A stretch of DNA of 64,000 nt from Panulirus ornatus (GCF_036320965.1 NC_092234.1:39062505-39126504), one strand, 5' to 3'. Shown: positions 1-11,463, numbered from the stretch's first letter. Numbers and translations: made by a program. Notes: a model not told the origin generated them from the letters alone.

Positions 1-412
1 TGTCATAACCAATCAGCCACAATTTATTAAGGATTTTATTGTTAGTATTACACTTAACAACAGCAATACAGTAACAAACTTGATCATAAAAAAGACTCAA
101 CTGGAAATTCAAATGTTTGTGTTTACCGGATGTCATACATACACAACAAACATTACTTGGGAAACGTCGAAAATAACTGAATCTTAGCAGATCACAACAT
201 CAGCATAGCATTGCTGGTGGACGAGACTCGAGTGATGGACGTGAGAGGCTTCGACCATGTGGACTGGAATTCGCTCACAAAACTGTGTCTTGTTATTCAG
301 TTGTATGTGTACACAAACTTCCTACAATGATGATGAACACAACCTTATATGAGCATCGCGCTACATAGCCTGGTGTGATTACATCCAGTCATTATAATCA
401 AAGAATTATCAT
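1..412. other. Low-copy sequence, no gene seen
   Basis: AT-moderate sequence without a convincing open frame, repeat array or transposon motif on either strand. It could be intronic or intergenic; nothing further can be supported. Confidence 0.5.
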
Positions 413-414
413 GT

Positions 415-562
415 TGAGACCCAAGGTGGGTACTGAGACCCAGGGTGGGTACTGAGACCCAGGGTGGGTACTGAGACCCAGGGAGGGTACTGAGACCCAG
501 GGTGGGTACTGAGACCCAGGGTGGGTACTGAGACCCAGGGTGGGTACTTAGACCCAGGACGG
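415..562. repeat. 19-bp minisatellite
   Basis: About eight head-to-tail units with the core GAGACCCAGGGTGGGTACT (19 bp), with small variants at the edges. It passes into a related, more degenerate array to the right. Confidence 0.9.
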
Positions 563-800
563 GGACGCTGAGTCCCTGGATGGGTGCTGAGACCCAGGAA
601 GGTTGTTCACTCCCACGATATGTTGAATCCCAGGATGGGACTGCTGAATCCCAGGATGGGACTGCTGAATCCCAGGATGGGATTGCTGAATCCCAGGATG
701 GGATTGCTGAATCCCAGGATGGGACTGCTGAATCCCAGAGAAGGCTTTGAATTCCAGGGGGGTGTTCAGTACCAGGGAAGTTTCGAGTCCCAGGAGAGTG
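563..800. repeat. 21-bp minisatellite and degenerate flanks
   Basis: Six well-kept 21-bp units (about 622-741) with the core GAATCCCAGGATGGGA. Degenerate relatives containing TCCCAGG or CCAGG lie on both sides. Short open frames through it are products of a stop-free unit divisible by three and are not called as genes. Confidence 0.85.
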
Positions 801-865
801 TTCAGCGCCAAGTTAAGTGTTGTAAAGATCGGCAGTAGTATGTGGAGGGTTGTACACAATGGTAG

Positions 866-1010
866 ATTGTAGGTGAGGGCAGTGTGTGGCGGGTTGTAGG
901 TGAGGGCAGTGTGTGGCGGGTTGTAGGTGAGGGCAGTGTGTGGCGGGTTGTAGGTGAGGGCAGTGTGTGGCGGGTTGTAGGTGAGGGCAGTGTGTGGCGG
1001 GTTGTAGCCC
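866..1010. repeat. 27-bp minisatellite
   Basis: Five units of 27 bp with the core GTAGGTGAGGGCAGTGTG. The open frames on both strands here come from the unit being divisible by three. Confidence 0.9.
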
Positions 1011-1098
1011 AACACGTCGTTCCTATACAAGTAAATCTTGACAGTTATGACGACATACTGCAGGAGCGGCGGAACTTTGCTCCCTACCTCGCTTGTTA

Positions 1099-3488
1099 CT
1101 GAGGCAACCCAGCACCACTTACTGAGGCGGGCCTGCACCACTTACTGAGGCAGGTCAGCACCACTTACTGAGGCGGGCCTGCACCACTTACTGAGGCAGG
1201 TCAGCACCATCTACTGAGGCGGGCCTGCACCACTTACTGAGGCGGGCCAGCACCACTTACTGAGGCAGGCCAGCACCACTTACTGAGGCAGGCCAGCACC
1301 ACTTACTGAGGCAACCCAGCACCACTTACTGAGGCGGGCCTGCACCACTTACTGAGGCAACCCAGCCCCACTTACTGAGGCAACCCAGCACCACTTACTG
1401 AGGCAGGTCAGCACCACTTACTGAGGCGGGCCTGCACCACTTACTGAGGCAACCCAGCCCCACTTACTGAGGCAACCCAGCACCACTTACTGAGGCAGGC
1501 CAGCACCACTTACTGAGGCAACCCAGCACCACTTACTGAGGCGGGCCTGCACCACTTACTGAGGCAACCCAGCCCCACTTACTGAGGCAACCCAGCACCA
1601 CTTACTGAGGCAGGTCAGCACCACTTACTGAGGCAGGCCTGCACCACTTACTGAGGCAACCCAGCCCCACTTACTGAGGCAACCCAGCACCACTTACTGA
1701 GGCAGGCCAGCACCACTTACTGAGGCAACCCAGCACCACTTACTGAGGCGGGCCTGCACCACTTACTGAGGCAACCCAGCACCACTTACTGAGGCAGGCC
1801 AGCACCACTTACTGAGGCAACCCAGCACCACTTACTGAGGCGGGCCTGCACCACTTACTGAGGCAACCCAGCCCCACTTACTGAGGCAACCCAGCACCAC
1901 TTACTGAGGCAGGCCAGCACCACTTACTGAGGCAACCCAGCACCACCTACTGAGGCAGGTCAGCACCACTTACTGAGGCAACCCAGCACCATCTACTGAG
2001 TCAGGCCAGCACCACTTACTGAGGCAACCCAGCACCACTTACTGAGGCGGGCCAGCACCACTTACTGAGGCGGGCCAGCACCACTTACTGAGGCGGGCCA
2101 GCACCACTTACTGAGGCGGGCCTGCACCACTTACTGAGGCAGGTCAGCACCACTTACTGAGGCAACCCAGCACCACTTACTGAGGCAACCCAGCACCACT
2201 TACTGAGGCAGGTCAGCACCACCTACTGAGGCAGGTCAGCACCACTTACTGAGGCAGGCCAGCACCATCTACTGAGGCGGGCCTGCACCACCTACTGAGG
2301 CAGGTCAGCACCACTTACTGAGGCAGGCCAGCACCACTTACTGAGGCAACCCAGCACCACTTACTGAGGCAACTCAGCACCACCTACTGAGGCAGGTCAG
2401 AACCACTTACTGAGGCAACCCAGCACCATCTACTGAGGCAGGCCAGCACCACTTACTGAGGCAACCCAGCACCACTTACTGAGGCAACCCAGCACCACTT
2501 ACTGAGGCGGGCCAGCACCACTTACTGAGGCAGGCCAGCACCACTTACTGAGGCGGGCCAGCACCACTTACTGAGGCAACCCAGCACCACTTACTGAGGC
2601 CAGCCAGTACCACTTACTGAGGCAACCCAGCACCACTTACTGAGGCAACCCAGCACCACTTACTGAGGCAACCCAGCACCACTTACTGAGGCCAGCCGGC
2701 ACCACTTACTGAGGCAGGCCAGCACCACTTACTGAGGCAGGCCAGCACCACTTACTGAGGCAGGCCAGCACCACTTACTGAGGCAACCCAGCACCACTTA
2801 CTGAGGCCAGCCAGCACCACCTACTGAGGCAACCCAGCACCACTTACTGAGGCAGGCCAGCACCACTTACTGAGGCAGGCCAGCACCACTTACTGAGGCC
2901 AGCCAGCACCACTTACTGAGGCAACCCAGCACCACTTACTGAGGCGGGCCAGCACCACTTACTGAGGGAACCCAGCACCACTTACTGAGGCAACCCAGCC
3001 CCACTTACTGAGGCAGGCCAGCACTACTTACTGAGGCAACCCAGCACCACTTACTGAGGCAACCCAGCACCACTTACTGAGGCAGGTCAGCACCACTTAC
3101 TGAGGCAACCCAGCCCCACTTACTGAGGCAGGCCAGCACCACTTACTGAGGCGGGGCTGCACCACTTACTGAGGCAACCCAGCACCACTTACTGAGGCAG
3201 GCCAGCACCACTTACTGAGGCGGGCCAGCACCACTTACTGAGGCAGGCCAGCACCACTTACTGAGGCGGGCCAGCACCACTTACTGAGGCGGGCCAGCAC
3301 CACTTACTGAGGCGGGCCAGTACCACTTACTGAGGCGGGCCAGCACCACTTACTGAGGCGGGCCAGTACCACTTACTGAGGCGGGCCAGTACCACTTACT
3401 GAGGCGGGCCAGCACCACTTACTGAGGCGGGCCAGTACCACTTACTGAGGCGGGCCAGTACCACTTACTGAGGCGGGCCAGTACTAGT
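1099..3488. repeat. 23-bp minisatellite, about 100 copies
   Basis: Units share CACCACTTACTGAGGC followed by a variable 7-base segment (AACCCAG, AGGCCAG, GGGCCAG, AGGTCAG, GGGCCTG and others). The variants come in runs and recurring blocks: about 1,330-1,900 repeats a multi-unit order, and the right end is dominated by the GGGCCAG type. Stops occur in all frames. On the minus strand each unit carries CTCAGTAAGTGG, which includes GTAAGT. Confidence 0.97.
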
Positions 3489-3794
<306 letters not shown>

Positions 3795-3945
3795 AGAATT
3801 GGTGAAAATTCAACCCACGCTCGAGAGAAGATGGATTGTCATGGACAAGAGTGAACATGAACGTAAATATTCCTTAATGGAGACGTATGGGGTCTGGGAG
3901 GAGAACCAGGACTGGTAAACATGACCAGTACCGACGGTACAGGCC

Positions 3946-3967
3946 GGGGGGGGGGGGGGGGGGGGGG
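3946..3967 (+). repeat. 22-base G homopolymer
   Basis: Uninterrupted run of 22 G, able in principle to form a G-quadruplex. Its length is uncertain because such runs are poorly resolved by sequencing. Confidence 0.85.
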
Positions 3968-4040
3968 TCTGCTGAACACATGACGTCATGATGAACATAA
4001 CATATTAGTGACGTAGACAGGGGAGGGATGGGAGGGGGGG

Positions 4041-4155
4041 AGTCGGTAGTGAGAGGTGGAGCTGGTGGGAGAGGAGAGGTCGGTAGTGAGAGGTGGAGCT
4101 GGTGGGAGAGGAGAGGTCGGTAGTGAGAGGTGGAGCTGGTGGGAGAGGAGAGGAG
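4041..4155. repeat. 37-bp minisatellite, three copies
   Basis: Three near-identical 37-bp units with the core GTAGTGAGAGGTGGAGCTGG. Minus-strand frames rich in Pro, Ser, Leu and Thr across it are repeat artefacts. Confidence 0.9.
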
Positions 4156-4281
4156 GCAGTATGAGTATGAGAGCAACACGGGGCAGGACAATGTACGGAT
4201 GAAGTAAACAAAGCTGGACTGAGATTCGGTGCTGAAAAGACAACTGTACAAACCTTCCAGGTGGTGGAGGCTGAGGACAAC

Positions 4282-4361
<80 letters not shown>
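4282..4361. repeat. (GA)n microsatellite
   Basis: Pure GA repeat of about 80 bases adjoining the 3' side of a decayed LINE. Confidence 0.98.
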
Positions 4362-4364
<3 letters not shown>

Positions 4365-4379
4365 ATGTAATTACTTATC

Positions 4380-5350
4380 TATACTGTACGAGGCGTGAGT
4401 TCTACTCTCATGAGTCCCTTATCTCTGGACCACTGTCTAGTATCATACAATTCTTTATATTTATGTGTTGTCTCTATCAACTCTTCCCTCGTTACTCCTC
4501 TCCCATCATCGACCACCCTCATAATACAGTAATGTATTTCTTGACATCTTTGTTTACAATAAAACCCGTTCACTGTCAGCGTCATAGACCCGTTTTAAAA
4601 GCCAAGAGGTTATGATCAAGTCACTTCTCACTCTCCTCTCTTTCAAGAAGGACAGATGTAAGACTTCTAGCTTTCCCTTGTAACTCAACTTTACTTTGGC
4701 ACCATCTTTGTTGCTCGCCTCTGGAACTACTACAAGTTTTGTGTGCTTCTTTTATGTGGGTTGACCAAACGTGTGAAGCATCATGTTGTACTGTAGCCTC
4801 ATGTGAACAGCTCGTTGGCTATATCGTTATTCATGAACTCAGATTCAGTTTTGATTTGTGTCAGTAGACAGTTAGTCATCTTAAGTGTTCTCCTAACGTG
4901 GAACTGTTGATGATGTCCACTTCCAAGTCTCTCTACTGTTTATTTCCTGTTGGACAATGGTCATATCAAGACCTTCCCTCGGTATAACCCAACATTATCA
5001 CTACAACTTGCACTGAGCGTTATCAGTCATGTAATGAACCAACTCTGGTCACGCTTCCCTCGTGACCTTTGTATGATCTGTAAACCTACTCAGACACGAT
5101 GCCATACGTCCTGCCACGTCATGGCCACAGAGCGGAGCCCAGCGGCACTACGCTGGTAACCAACCCATCATGAGAAGGCTCCTCTGGTGTGCGGCCTTTG
5201 CACCTTCCACTTAAATCTTGTCTCTCTCGGAGCCTTCCTCTGATGTCTGCCTGGAATCCTGGTTCTTGATCAGCCTCCCATGTGAGACATGGTCACATGC
5301 TATGTGGCAGTCCACGTACAGACCATCCATCCATCCTTCCGGTTTCTCTT
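4380..5350 (-). pseudogene. Decayed CR1-like LINE reverse transcriptase
   Basis: On the minus strand broken frames give motifs of the non-LTR reverse transcriptase used by CR1-type LINEs. A motif-A region at about 5262-5325 reads YVDCHIACDHVSHGRLI, resembling the family pattern D-x-x-K-A-F-D-x-V-P-H. A motif-B region at about 5122-5161 reads VTSVVPLGSALWP, resembling VTSGVPQGSVLGP. Lower on the strand (about 4600-4690) ARSLTSVLLERERSEK resembles the conserved LxSLexRRxRGD segment near the C-terminus. Many stops and frameshifts interrupt it, so no product is expected. Clade assignment rests on remembered family patterns. Confidence 0.6.
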
Positions 5351-5745
5351 CGTACACATCTATGTTATATGTGACTGTGAGTTGTCCGCGTCAGCAGTAC
5401 TCATGTGCGACCCTCATGATCCCTCACAACCTGAACCTGTCCTTCACCCTCCCAAGACTCCACATTCCACCACAACCTCCTCCTCCACCCTCCCAAGGCT
5501 CCACTCTCCACTACAACCTGCTCCTCCACCCTTCACTCCCTCGGTGACCTACGTAAGACAGACAAGGGCGCGCGTCTCCCTGGCTGGGTTCAGGCGGCTG
5601 GCGGTCCGCAGCCACCATGATCACCTCCGCCGCCGCCCCCTCACTCACTCCCTCCCTGGTCCAGCCTCGTCATTGCATCTGGAGGCATTTTCTCATGCTG
5701 CTCTGTGCTGCACGTGGGTCCTGGGTGGGTGCCTGCTGGAGAATC
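5351..5745. other. GC-rich low-copy segment with short duplicated block
   Basis: Contains a roughly 47-bp block repeated once (about 5430-5530, CCTCCCAAG-type). A short open frame starts in a good Kozak setting (CAGCCACCATGA, ATG at 5617), but it runs into the neighbouring minisatellite and shows no recognisable domain. Not called as a gene. Confidence 0.4.
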
Positions 5746-5750
5746 TACCT

Positions 5751-6455
5751 CCCCCAGGGTTCCACTACTGTAGGATCAACCTCCCCCAGGGTTCCACTAC
5801 TGTAGGATCAACCTCCCCAGGGGTCCACTACTGTAGGATCAACCTCCCCCAGGGTTCCACTACTGTAGGATCAACCATCCCAGTGGTCCACTGCTGTAGG
5901 ATCAACCTCCCCCAGGGTCCCACTACTGTAGGATCAACCACCCCAGGGGTCCACTGCTGTAGGATCAACCTCCCCCAGGGTTCCACTACTGTAGGATCAA
6001 CCTCCCCAGGGGTCCACTACTGTAGGATCAACCTCCCCAGGGTTCCACTACTGTAGGATCAACCTCCCCCAGGGTTCCACTACTGTCGGATCAACCTCCC
6101 CCAGGGTTCCACTACTGTAGGATCAACCTCCCCCAGGGTTCCACTACTGTAGGATCAACCTCCCCAGGGTTCCACTACTGTAGGATCAACCTCCCCCAGG
6201 GTTCCACTACTGTAGGATCAACCTCCCCCAGGGTTCCACTACTGTAGGATCAACCTCCCCCAGGGTTCCACTACTGTAGGATCAACCTCCCCCAGGGTTC
6301 CACTACTGTAGGATCAACCTCCCCCAGGGTTCCACTACTGTAGGATCAACCTCCCCCAGGGTTCCACTACTGTAGGATCAACCTCCCCCAGGGTTCCACT
6401 ACTGTAGGATCAACCTCCCCCAGGGTTCCACTACTGTAGGATCAACCTCCCCCAG
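5751..6455. repeat. 32-bp minisatellite
   Basis: About 22 units of 31-32 bp with the core CCACTACTGTAGGATCAACC. The left third mixes GGGGTCC and GGGTTCC variants; the right two thirds are nearly uniform. Confidence 0.95.
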
Positions 6456-7118
6456 TGGCCCAGTGCTGGACATGTGACGTATGCCACCGTCCAGAGAGAG
6501 TAGGTCGAGTGCGCCGTAGATTCTGTAGCTCAAACTGTGTCTTAAGACTGGAGGTCGTACAGGCCTCATGGTATGTGCCACAGAGGTTCGCGGACTCAGA
6601 GACCTTCCAAAAGGAAACCTGGAAGGGGTCACCTTGTGACCTGCTACACAGGCCTCCTGGGTCAGTATTATGGCTGGGTGAGGACGTCCAGAGGTTAGCT
6701 GACTCATGCGTCTGAGATGGAAGAGCTTGACGGTAGTTCTTGTCTTCAGTGAGGCCTGTGTATATGAGGTCAGGAAGGCGGTTCTTGTGAGGTACAGAAG
6801 GCTGGCTGGAGGGAGGAGTGAAGGCCGGCACACCATCTTGGCTAGAGACGAGAGGAAGGCGGGACTGCTCTCGTTAAGGTGGCAAGTGGCATTCTCTGTA
6901 GTTAAGGTGCCAGGTTGCTGACTCTGAGTTGTGACCTGAGTGATCGCCTCAGTCGCTCTAAGGTCACTGTGAGGCGAAGTGTCAGGTAATCGGCACGACA
7001 GATAGGATGGCCAGCATCGTCACTGTGAGGGTGACCACTTACCCAGTACTGGGATGGACTGTGGCATTGTTAATATAATGGCTAGTTCATGACACTACAC
7101 CACTAATGGCCCTCATAG
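6456..7118. other. Low-copy sequence, no gene seen
   Basis: Roughly 660 bases without a repeat array. Overlapping open frames of 70-145 codons on both strands have no recognisable domain and look like chance frames in GC-rich DNA. Confidence 0.4.
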
Positions 7119-7215
7119 CATGTTCTCCCTGGCCGTTACAGCATGTTCTCCCTGGCCCTTACAGCATGTTCTCCCTGGCCCTCACAGCATGTTCTCCCTG
7201 GCCCTCACAGCATGC
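7119..7215. repeat. 23-bp minisatellite, four copies
   Basis: Four units with the core CATGTTCTCCCTGGCC. Confidence 0.9.
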
Positions 7216-7443
7216 ACTCACTCCTTGGCCCTTACAACGAGTCCTCCTCCCAGGCTCCCACATCATGTCTTCCTCTTGATCATCATTGTTCAGCGTTCTG
7301 CCGGTGAGCTGCGCATTTCTCACAATCCTCGTTCATTCGCATCATCCGACGTATAATGTGAGACAGTGTATGAGACCAGAGCACCTTCCAAGAACCAGCA
7401 CACTGTTTTATGACAACATATGATCTCATGCTTCAATATCTAA

Positions 7444-7444
<1 letters not shown>

Positions 7445-7511
<67 letters not shown>
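7445..7511. repeat. (TA)n at the 3' end of the inverted LINE
   Basis: About 65 bases of TA repeat directly abutting the 3' tail of the LINE to its right. A second (TA)n tract closes the other end of the same element at 10574. Confidence 0.95.
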
Positions 7512-7513
<2 letters not shown>

Positions 7514-8932
7514 CATTTTTGCTTTGTCGCTGTCTCCCGCGTTTGCGAGGTAGCGCAAGGAAACAGACGAAAGAAATGGCCCAACCCACATCCATACACA
7601 TGCAAATACATACGTCCACACACGCAAATATACATACCTACACAGCTTTCCATGGTTTACCCCAGACGCTTCACATGCCCTGATTCAATCCACTGACAGC
7701 ACGTCAACCCCGGTATACCACATCGATCCAATTCACTCTATTCCTTGCCCTCCTTTCACCCTCCTGCATGTTCAGGCCCCGATCACACAAAATCTTTTTC
7801 ACTCCATCTTTCCACCTCCAATTTGGTCTCCCACTTCTCCTCGTTCCCTCCACCTCCGACACATATATCCTCTTGGTCAATCTTTCCTCACTCATTCTCT
7901 CCATGTGCCCAAACCATTTCAAAACACCCTCTTCTGCTCTCTCAACTACGCTCTTTTTATTTCCACACATCTCTCTTACCCTTACGTTACTTACTCGATC
8001 AAACCACCTCACACCACACATTGTCCTCAAACATCTCATTTCCAGCACATCCATCCTCCTGCGCACAATTCTATCCATAGCCCATGCCTCGCAACCATAC
8101 AACATTGTTAGAACCACTATTCCTTCAAACATACCCATTTTTGCTTTCCGAGATAATGTTCTCGACTTCCACACATTCTTCAAGGCTCCCAGAATTTTAG
8201 CCCCCTCCCCCACTTCCGCTTCCATGGTTCCATCCGCTGCCAGATCCACTCCCAGATATCTAAAACACTTTACTTCCTCCAGTTTTTCTCCATTCAAACT
8301 TACCTCCCAATTGACTTGACCCTCAACCCTAGTGTACCTAATAACCTTCCTCTTATTCACATTTACTCTTAACTTTCTTCTTTCACACACTTTACCAAAC
8401 TCAGTCACCAGCTTCTGCAGTTTCTCACATGAATCAGCCACCAGCGCTGTATCATCAGCGAACAACAACTGACTCACTTCTCAAGCTCTCTCATCCCCAA
8501 CAGACTTCATACTTGCCCCTCTTTCCAAAACTCTTGCATTCACCTCCCTAACAACCCCATCCATAAACAAATTAAACAACCATGGAGACATCACACACCC
8601 CTGCCGCAAACCTACATTCACTGAGAACCAATCACTCTCTTCCTACACGTACACATGCCTTACATCCTCGATAAAAACCTTTTCACTGCTTCTAACAACT
8701 TGCCTCCCACACCATATATTCTTAATACCTTCCACAGAGCATCTCTATCAACTCTATCATATGCCTTCTCCAGATCCATAAATGCTACATACAAATCCAT
8801 TGGCTTTTCTAAGTATTTCTCACATACATTCTTCAAAGCAAACACCTGATCCACACATCCTCTACCACTTCTGAAACCACACTGCTCTTCCCCAATCTGA
8901 TGCTCTGTACATGCCTTCACCCTGCTCATCCT
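7512..8932 (-). mobile_element. RTE-like LINE, 3' part (copy A)
   Basis: Minus-strand 3' portion of an RTE-like non-LTR retrotransposon: reverse transcriptase core, C-terminal tail, then a short 3' untranslated region. The 3' end carries the hairpin-forming sequence CTCGC-AAAC-GCGGG and then (TA)n. Close relatives lie at 10919, 24214, 35036, 61385, 62317 and 62680. It stops abruptly at about 8932, where the sequence switches to the 5' part of the same kind of element on the plus strand. Confidence 0.9.
7704..8929 (-). pseudogene. RTE-like reverse transcriptase, C-terminal half
   Basis: Would encode the polymerase that copies LINE RNA at a nicked target. Residues from EEQCGFRSGRGCVDQVFALK through motif A (DLEKAYDRVDRDALW) lie at 8929-8660; motif C (FADDTALVAD) is at about 8470. 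The C-terminal tail contains GRPNWRWKDGVKKIL, a Gly-Arg-Pro/Trp pattern usual in RTE-type proteins. It is broken by a five-base deletion near 8642 relative to the copy at 62680, and by a Trp-to-stop change at about 8478 (the other copy reads ERAWEVSQ). N-terminal RT and endonuclease are absent in this orientation but present next door. Confidence 0.9.
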
Positions 8933-10571
8933 CTTCGAAGGCTCAGACTGGGGTGTCTAAATGTGTGTGGATGTAACCAAGATGTGAAAAAAGGAGAGAT
9001 AGGTAGTATGTTTGAGGAAAGGAACCTGGATGTTTTGGCTCTGAGTGAAACGAAGCTCAAGGGTAAAGGGGAAAAGTGGTTTGGGAATGTCTGGGGAGTA
9101 AAGTCAGGGGTTAGTGAGAGGACAAGAGCAAGGGAAGGAGTAGCAGTACTCCTGAAACAGGAGTTGTGGGAGTATGTGATAGAATGTAAGAAAGTAAATT
9201 CTCGATTAATATGGGTAAAACTGAAAGTTGATGGAGAGAGATGGGTGATTATTGGTGCATATGCACCTGGGCATGAGAAGAAAGATCATGAGAGGCAAGT
9301 ATTTTGGGAGCAGCTGAATGAGTGTGTTAGTGGTTTTGATGCACGAGACCGGGTTATAGTGATGGGTGATTTGAATGCAAAGGTGAGTAATGTGGCAGTT
9401 GAGGGAATAATTGGTATACATGGGGTGTTCAGTGTTGTAAATGGAAATGGTGAAGAGCTTGTAGATTTATGTGCTGAAAAAGGACTGGTGATTGGGAATA
9501 CCTGGTTTAAAAAGCGAGATATACATAAGTATACGTATGTAAGTAGGAGAGATGGCCAGAGAGCGTTATTGGATTACGTGTTAATTGACAGGCGCGCGAA
9601 AGAGAGACTTTTGGATGTTAATGTGCTGAGAGGTGCAACTGGAAGGGTTGTCTGATCATTATCTTGTGGAGGCTAAGGTGAAGATTTGTATGGGTTTTCA
9701 GAAAAGAAGAGTGAATGTTGGGGTGAAGAGGGTGGTGAGAGTAAGTGAGCTTGGGAAGGAGACTTGTGTGAGGAAGTACCAGGAGAGACTGAGTACAGAA
9801 TGGAAAAAGGTGAGAACAATGGAAGTAAGGGGAGTGGGGGAGGAATGGGATGTATTTAGGGAATCAGTGATGGATTGCGCAAAAGATGCTTGTGGCATGA
9901 GAAGAGTGGGAGGTGGGTTGATTAGAAAGGGTAGTGAGTGGTGGGATGAAGAAGTAAGATTATTAGTGAAAGAGAAGAGAGAGGCATTTGGACGATTTTT
10001 GCAGGGAAAAAATGCAATTGAGTGGGAGATGTATAAAAGAAAGAGACAGGAGGTCAAGAGAAAGGTGCAAGAGGTGAAAAAGAGGGCAAATGAGAGTTGG
10101 GGTGAGAGAGTATCATTAAATTTTAGGGAGAATAAAAAGATGTTCTGGAAGGAGGTAAATAAAGTGCGTAAGACAAGGGAGCAAATGGGAACTTCAGTGA
10201 AGGGCGCAAATGGGGAGGTGATAACAAGTAGTGGTGATGTTTGTTGAATGTGTTTCATGATAGAGTGGCAGATATAGGGTGTTTTGGTCGAGGTGGTGTG
10301 CAAAGTGAGAGGGTTAGGGAAAATGATTTGGTAAACAGAGAAGAGGTAGTGAAAGCTTTGCGGAAGATGAAAGCCGGCAAGGCAGCAGGTTTGGATGGTA
10401 TTGCAGTGGAATTTATTAAGAAAAGGGGGTGACTGTATTATTGACTGGTTGGTAAGGTTATTTAATGTATGTATGACTCATGGTGAGGTGCCTGAGGATT
10501 GGCGGAATGCGTGCATAGGGGCAAAGAGTGAGTGCTCAAATTACAGAGGTATAAGTTTGTTGAGTATTCCT

Positions 10572-10573
<2 letters not shown>
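8933..10573 (+). pseudogene. RTE-like LINE endonuclease and RT N-terminus, inverted 5' part
   Basis: Plus-strand frames give an apurinic-type endonuclease followed by the start of the reverse transcriptase. Endonuclease landmarks in order are LRLGCLNVCGCN (about 8942), LALSETKLKG, IIGAYAPGHE, VIVMGDLNAKV, LDYVLIDRR and SDHYLVEAKV (about 9650). A basic linker follows (about 9700-10230), then RT finger segments EEVVKALRKMKAGKAAGLDG, GEVPEDWRNAC and NYRGISLLSIPG (ends about 10570). Frameshifts near 9650, 10245 and 10430 disable it. It ends where copy A begins in element order, so both halves come from one insertion. Confidence 0.9.

Positions 10574-10643
<70 letters not shown>
10574..10643. repeat. 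(TA)n microsatellite
   Basis: About 70 bases of TA repeat between the inverted LINE segment and a SINE-like element. Confidence 0.97.
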
Positions 10644-10646
<3 letters not shown>

Positions 10647-10830
10647 GGCGACTAAAAGGGGAGGGAGCGGGGGGCTGGAAATCCTCCCCTCTCACTGTTT
10701 TTTTTTTTTTTTTTTTCCAAAAGAGGGAACAGAGAAGGGGCCCAGGTGAGGATATTCCCTCAAGGGCCCAGTCCTCTGTTCTCAACGCTACCTCGCTAAT
10801 GCGGGAAATGGCGAATAGTATGAAAGAAAG

Positions 10831-10833
<3 letters not shown>
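10644..10833 (+). mobile_element. SINE-like element with LINE-type 3' tail (copy 1, 5' truncated)
   Basis: Non-coding element of about 190 bases, starting within GGCGACTAAAAGGGGAGGG and holding an internal T run of about 22. A conserved stretch around GGCCCAGTCCTCTGTTC follows, then the tail CTCGC-TAAT-GCGGG, then (TA)n. Copies occur at 18315 (+) and 45645 (-). It has no coding capacity and no clear tRNA A/B boxes, so the origin of its head is unknown. The 3' end matches the hairpin and the distance to (TA)n of the RTE-like LINEs nearby. Confidence 0.8.

Positions 10834-10918
<85 letters not shown>
10834..10918. repeat. (TA)n followed by T33
   Basis: TA repeat then 33 T. Read on the minus strand the T run is the poly-A tail of the LINE fragment to the right. 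Confidence 0.95.
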
Positions 10919-10921
<3 letters not shown>

Positions 10922-11463
10922 CTTTGTAGCTGTCTCCCGCGTTTGCGAGGTAGCGCAAGGAAACAGACGAAAGAAATGGCCCAACCCCCCCCCCCCCCCA
11001 TACACATGTACATACACACGTCCACACACGCAAATATACATACCTACACAGCTTTCCATGGTTTACCCCAGACGCTTCACATGCCTTGATTCAATCCACT
11101 GACAGCACGTCAAACCCTGTATACCACATTGCTCCAATTCACTCTATTCCTTGCCCTCCTTTCACCCTCCTGCATGTTCAGGCCCCGATCACACAAAATC
11201 TTTTTCACTCCATCTTTCCACCTCCAATTTGGTCTCCCTCTTCTCCTCGTTCCCTCCACCTCCGACACATATATCCTCTTGGTCAATCTTTCCTCACTCA
11301 TTCTCTCCATGTGCCCAAACCATTTCAAAACACCCTCTTCTGCTCTCTCAACCACGCTCTTTTTATTTCCACACATCTCTCTTACCCTTACGTTACTTAC
11401 TCGATCAAACCACCTCACACCACACATTGTCCTCAAACATCTCATTTCCAGCACATCCATCCT

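Noticed and set aside
1099..3488. CRISPR-like regular repeat
   Set aside because: No unique spacers between repeats; it is a tandem minisatellite in eukaryotic DNA with no cas genes.
5617..5805. Small protein starting in a good Kozak context (MITSAAAPSL)
   Set aside because: It runs into the 32-bp array after about 45 codons and has no recognisable feature; might be a first exon but nothing supports it.
7745..8319. Plus-strand Ser/Pro/His-rich frames over the LINE
   Set aside because: Antisense shadows of the minus-strand reverse transcriptase.
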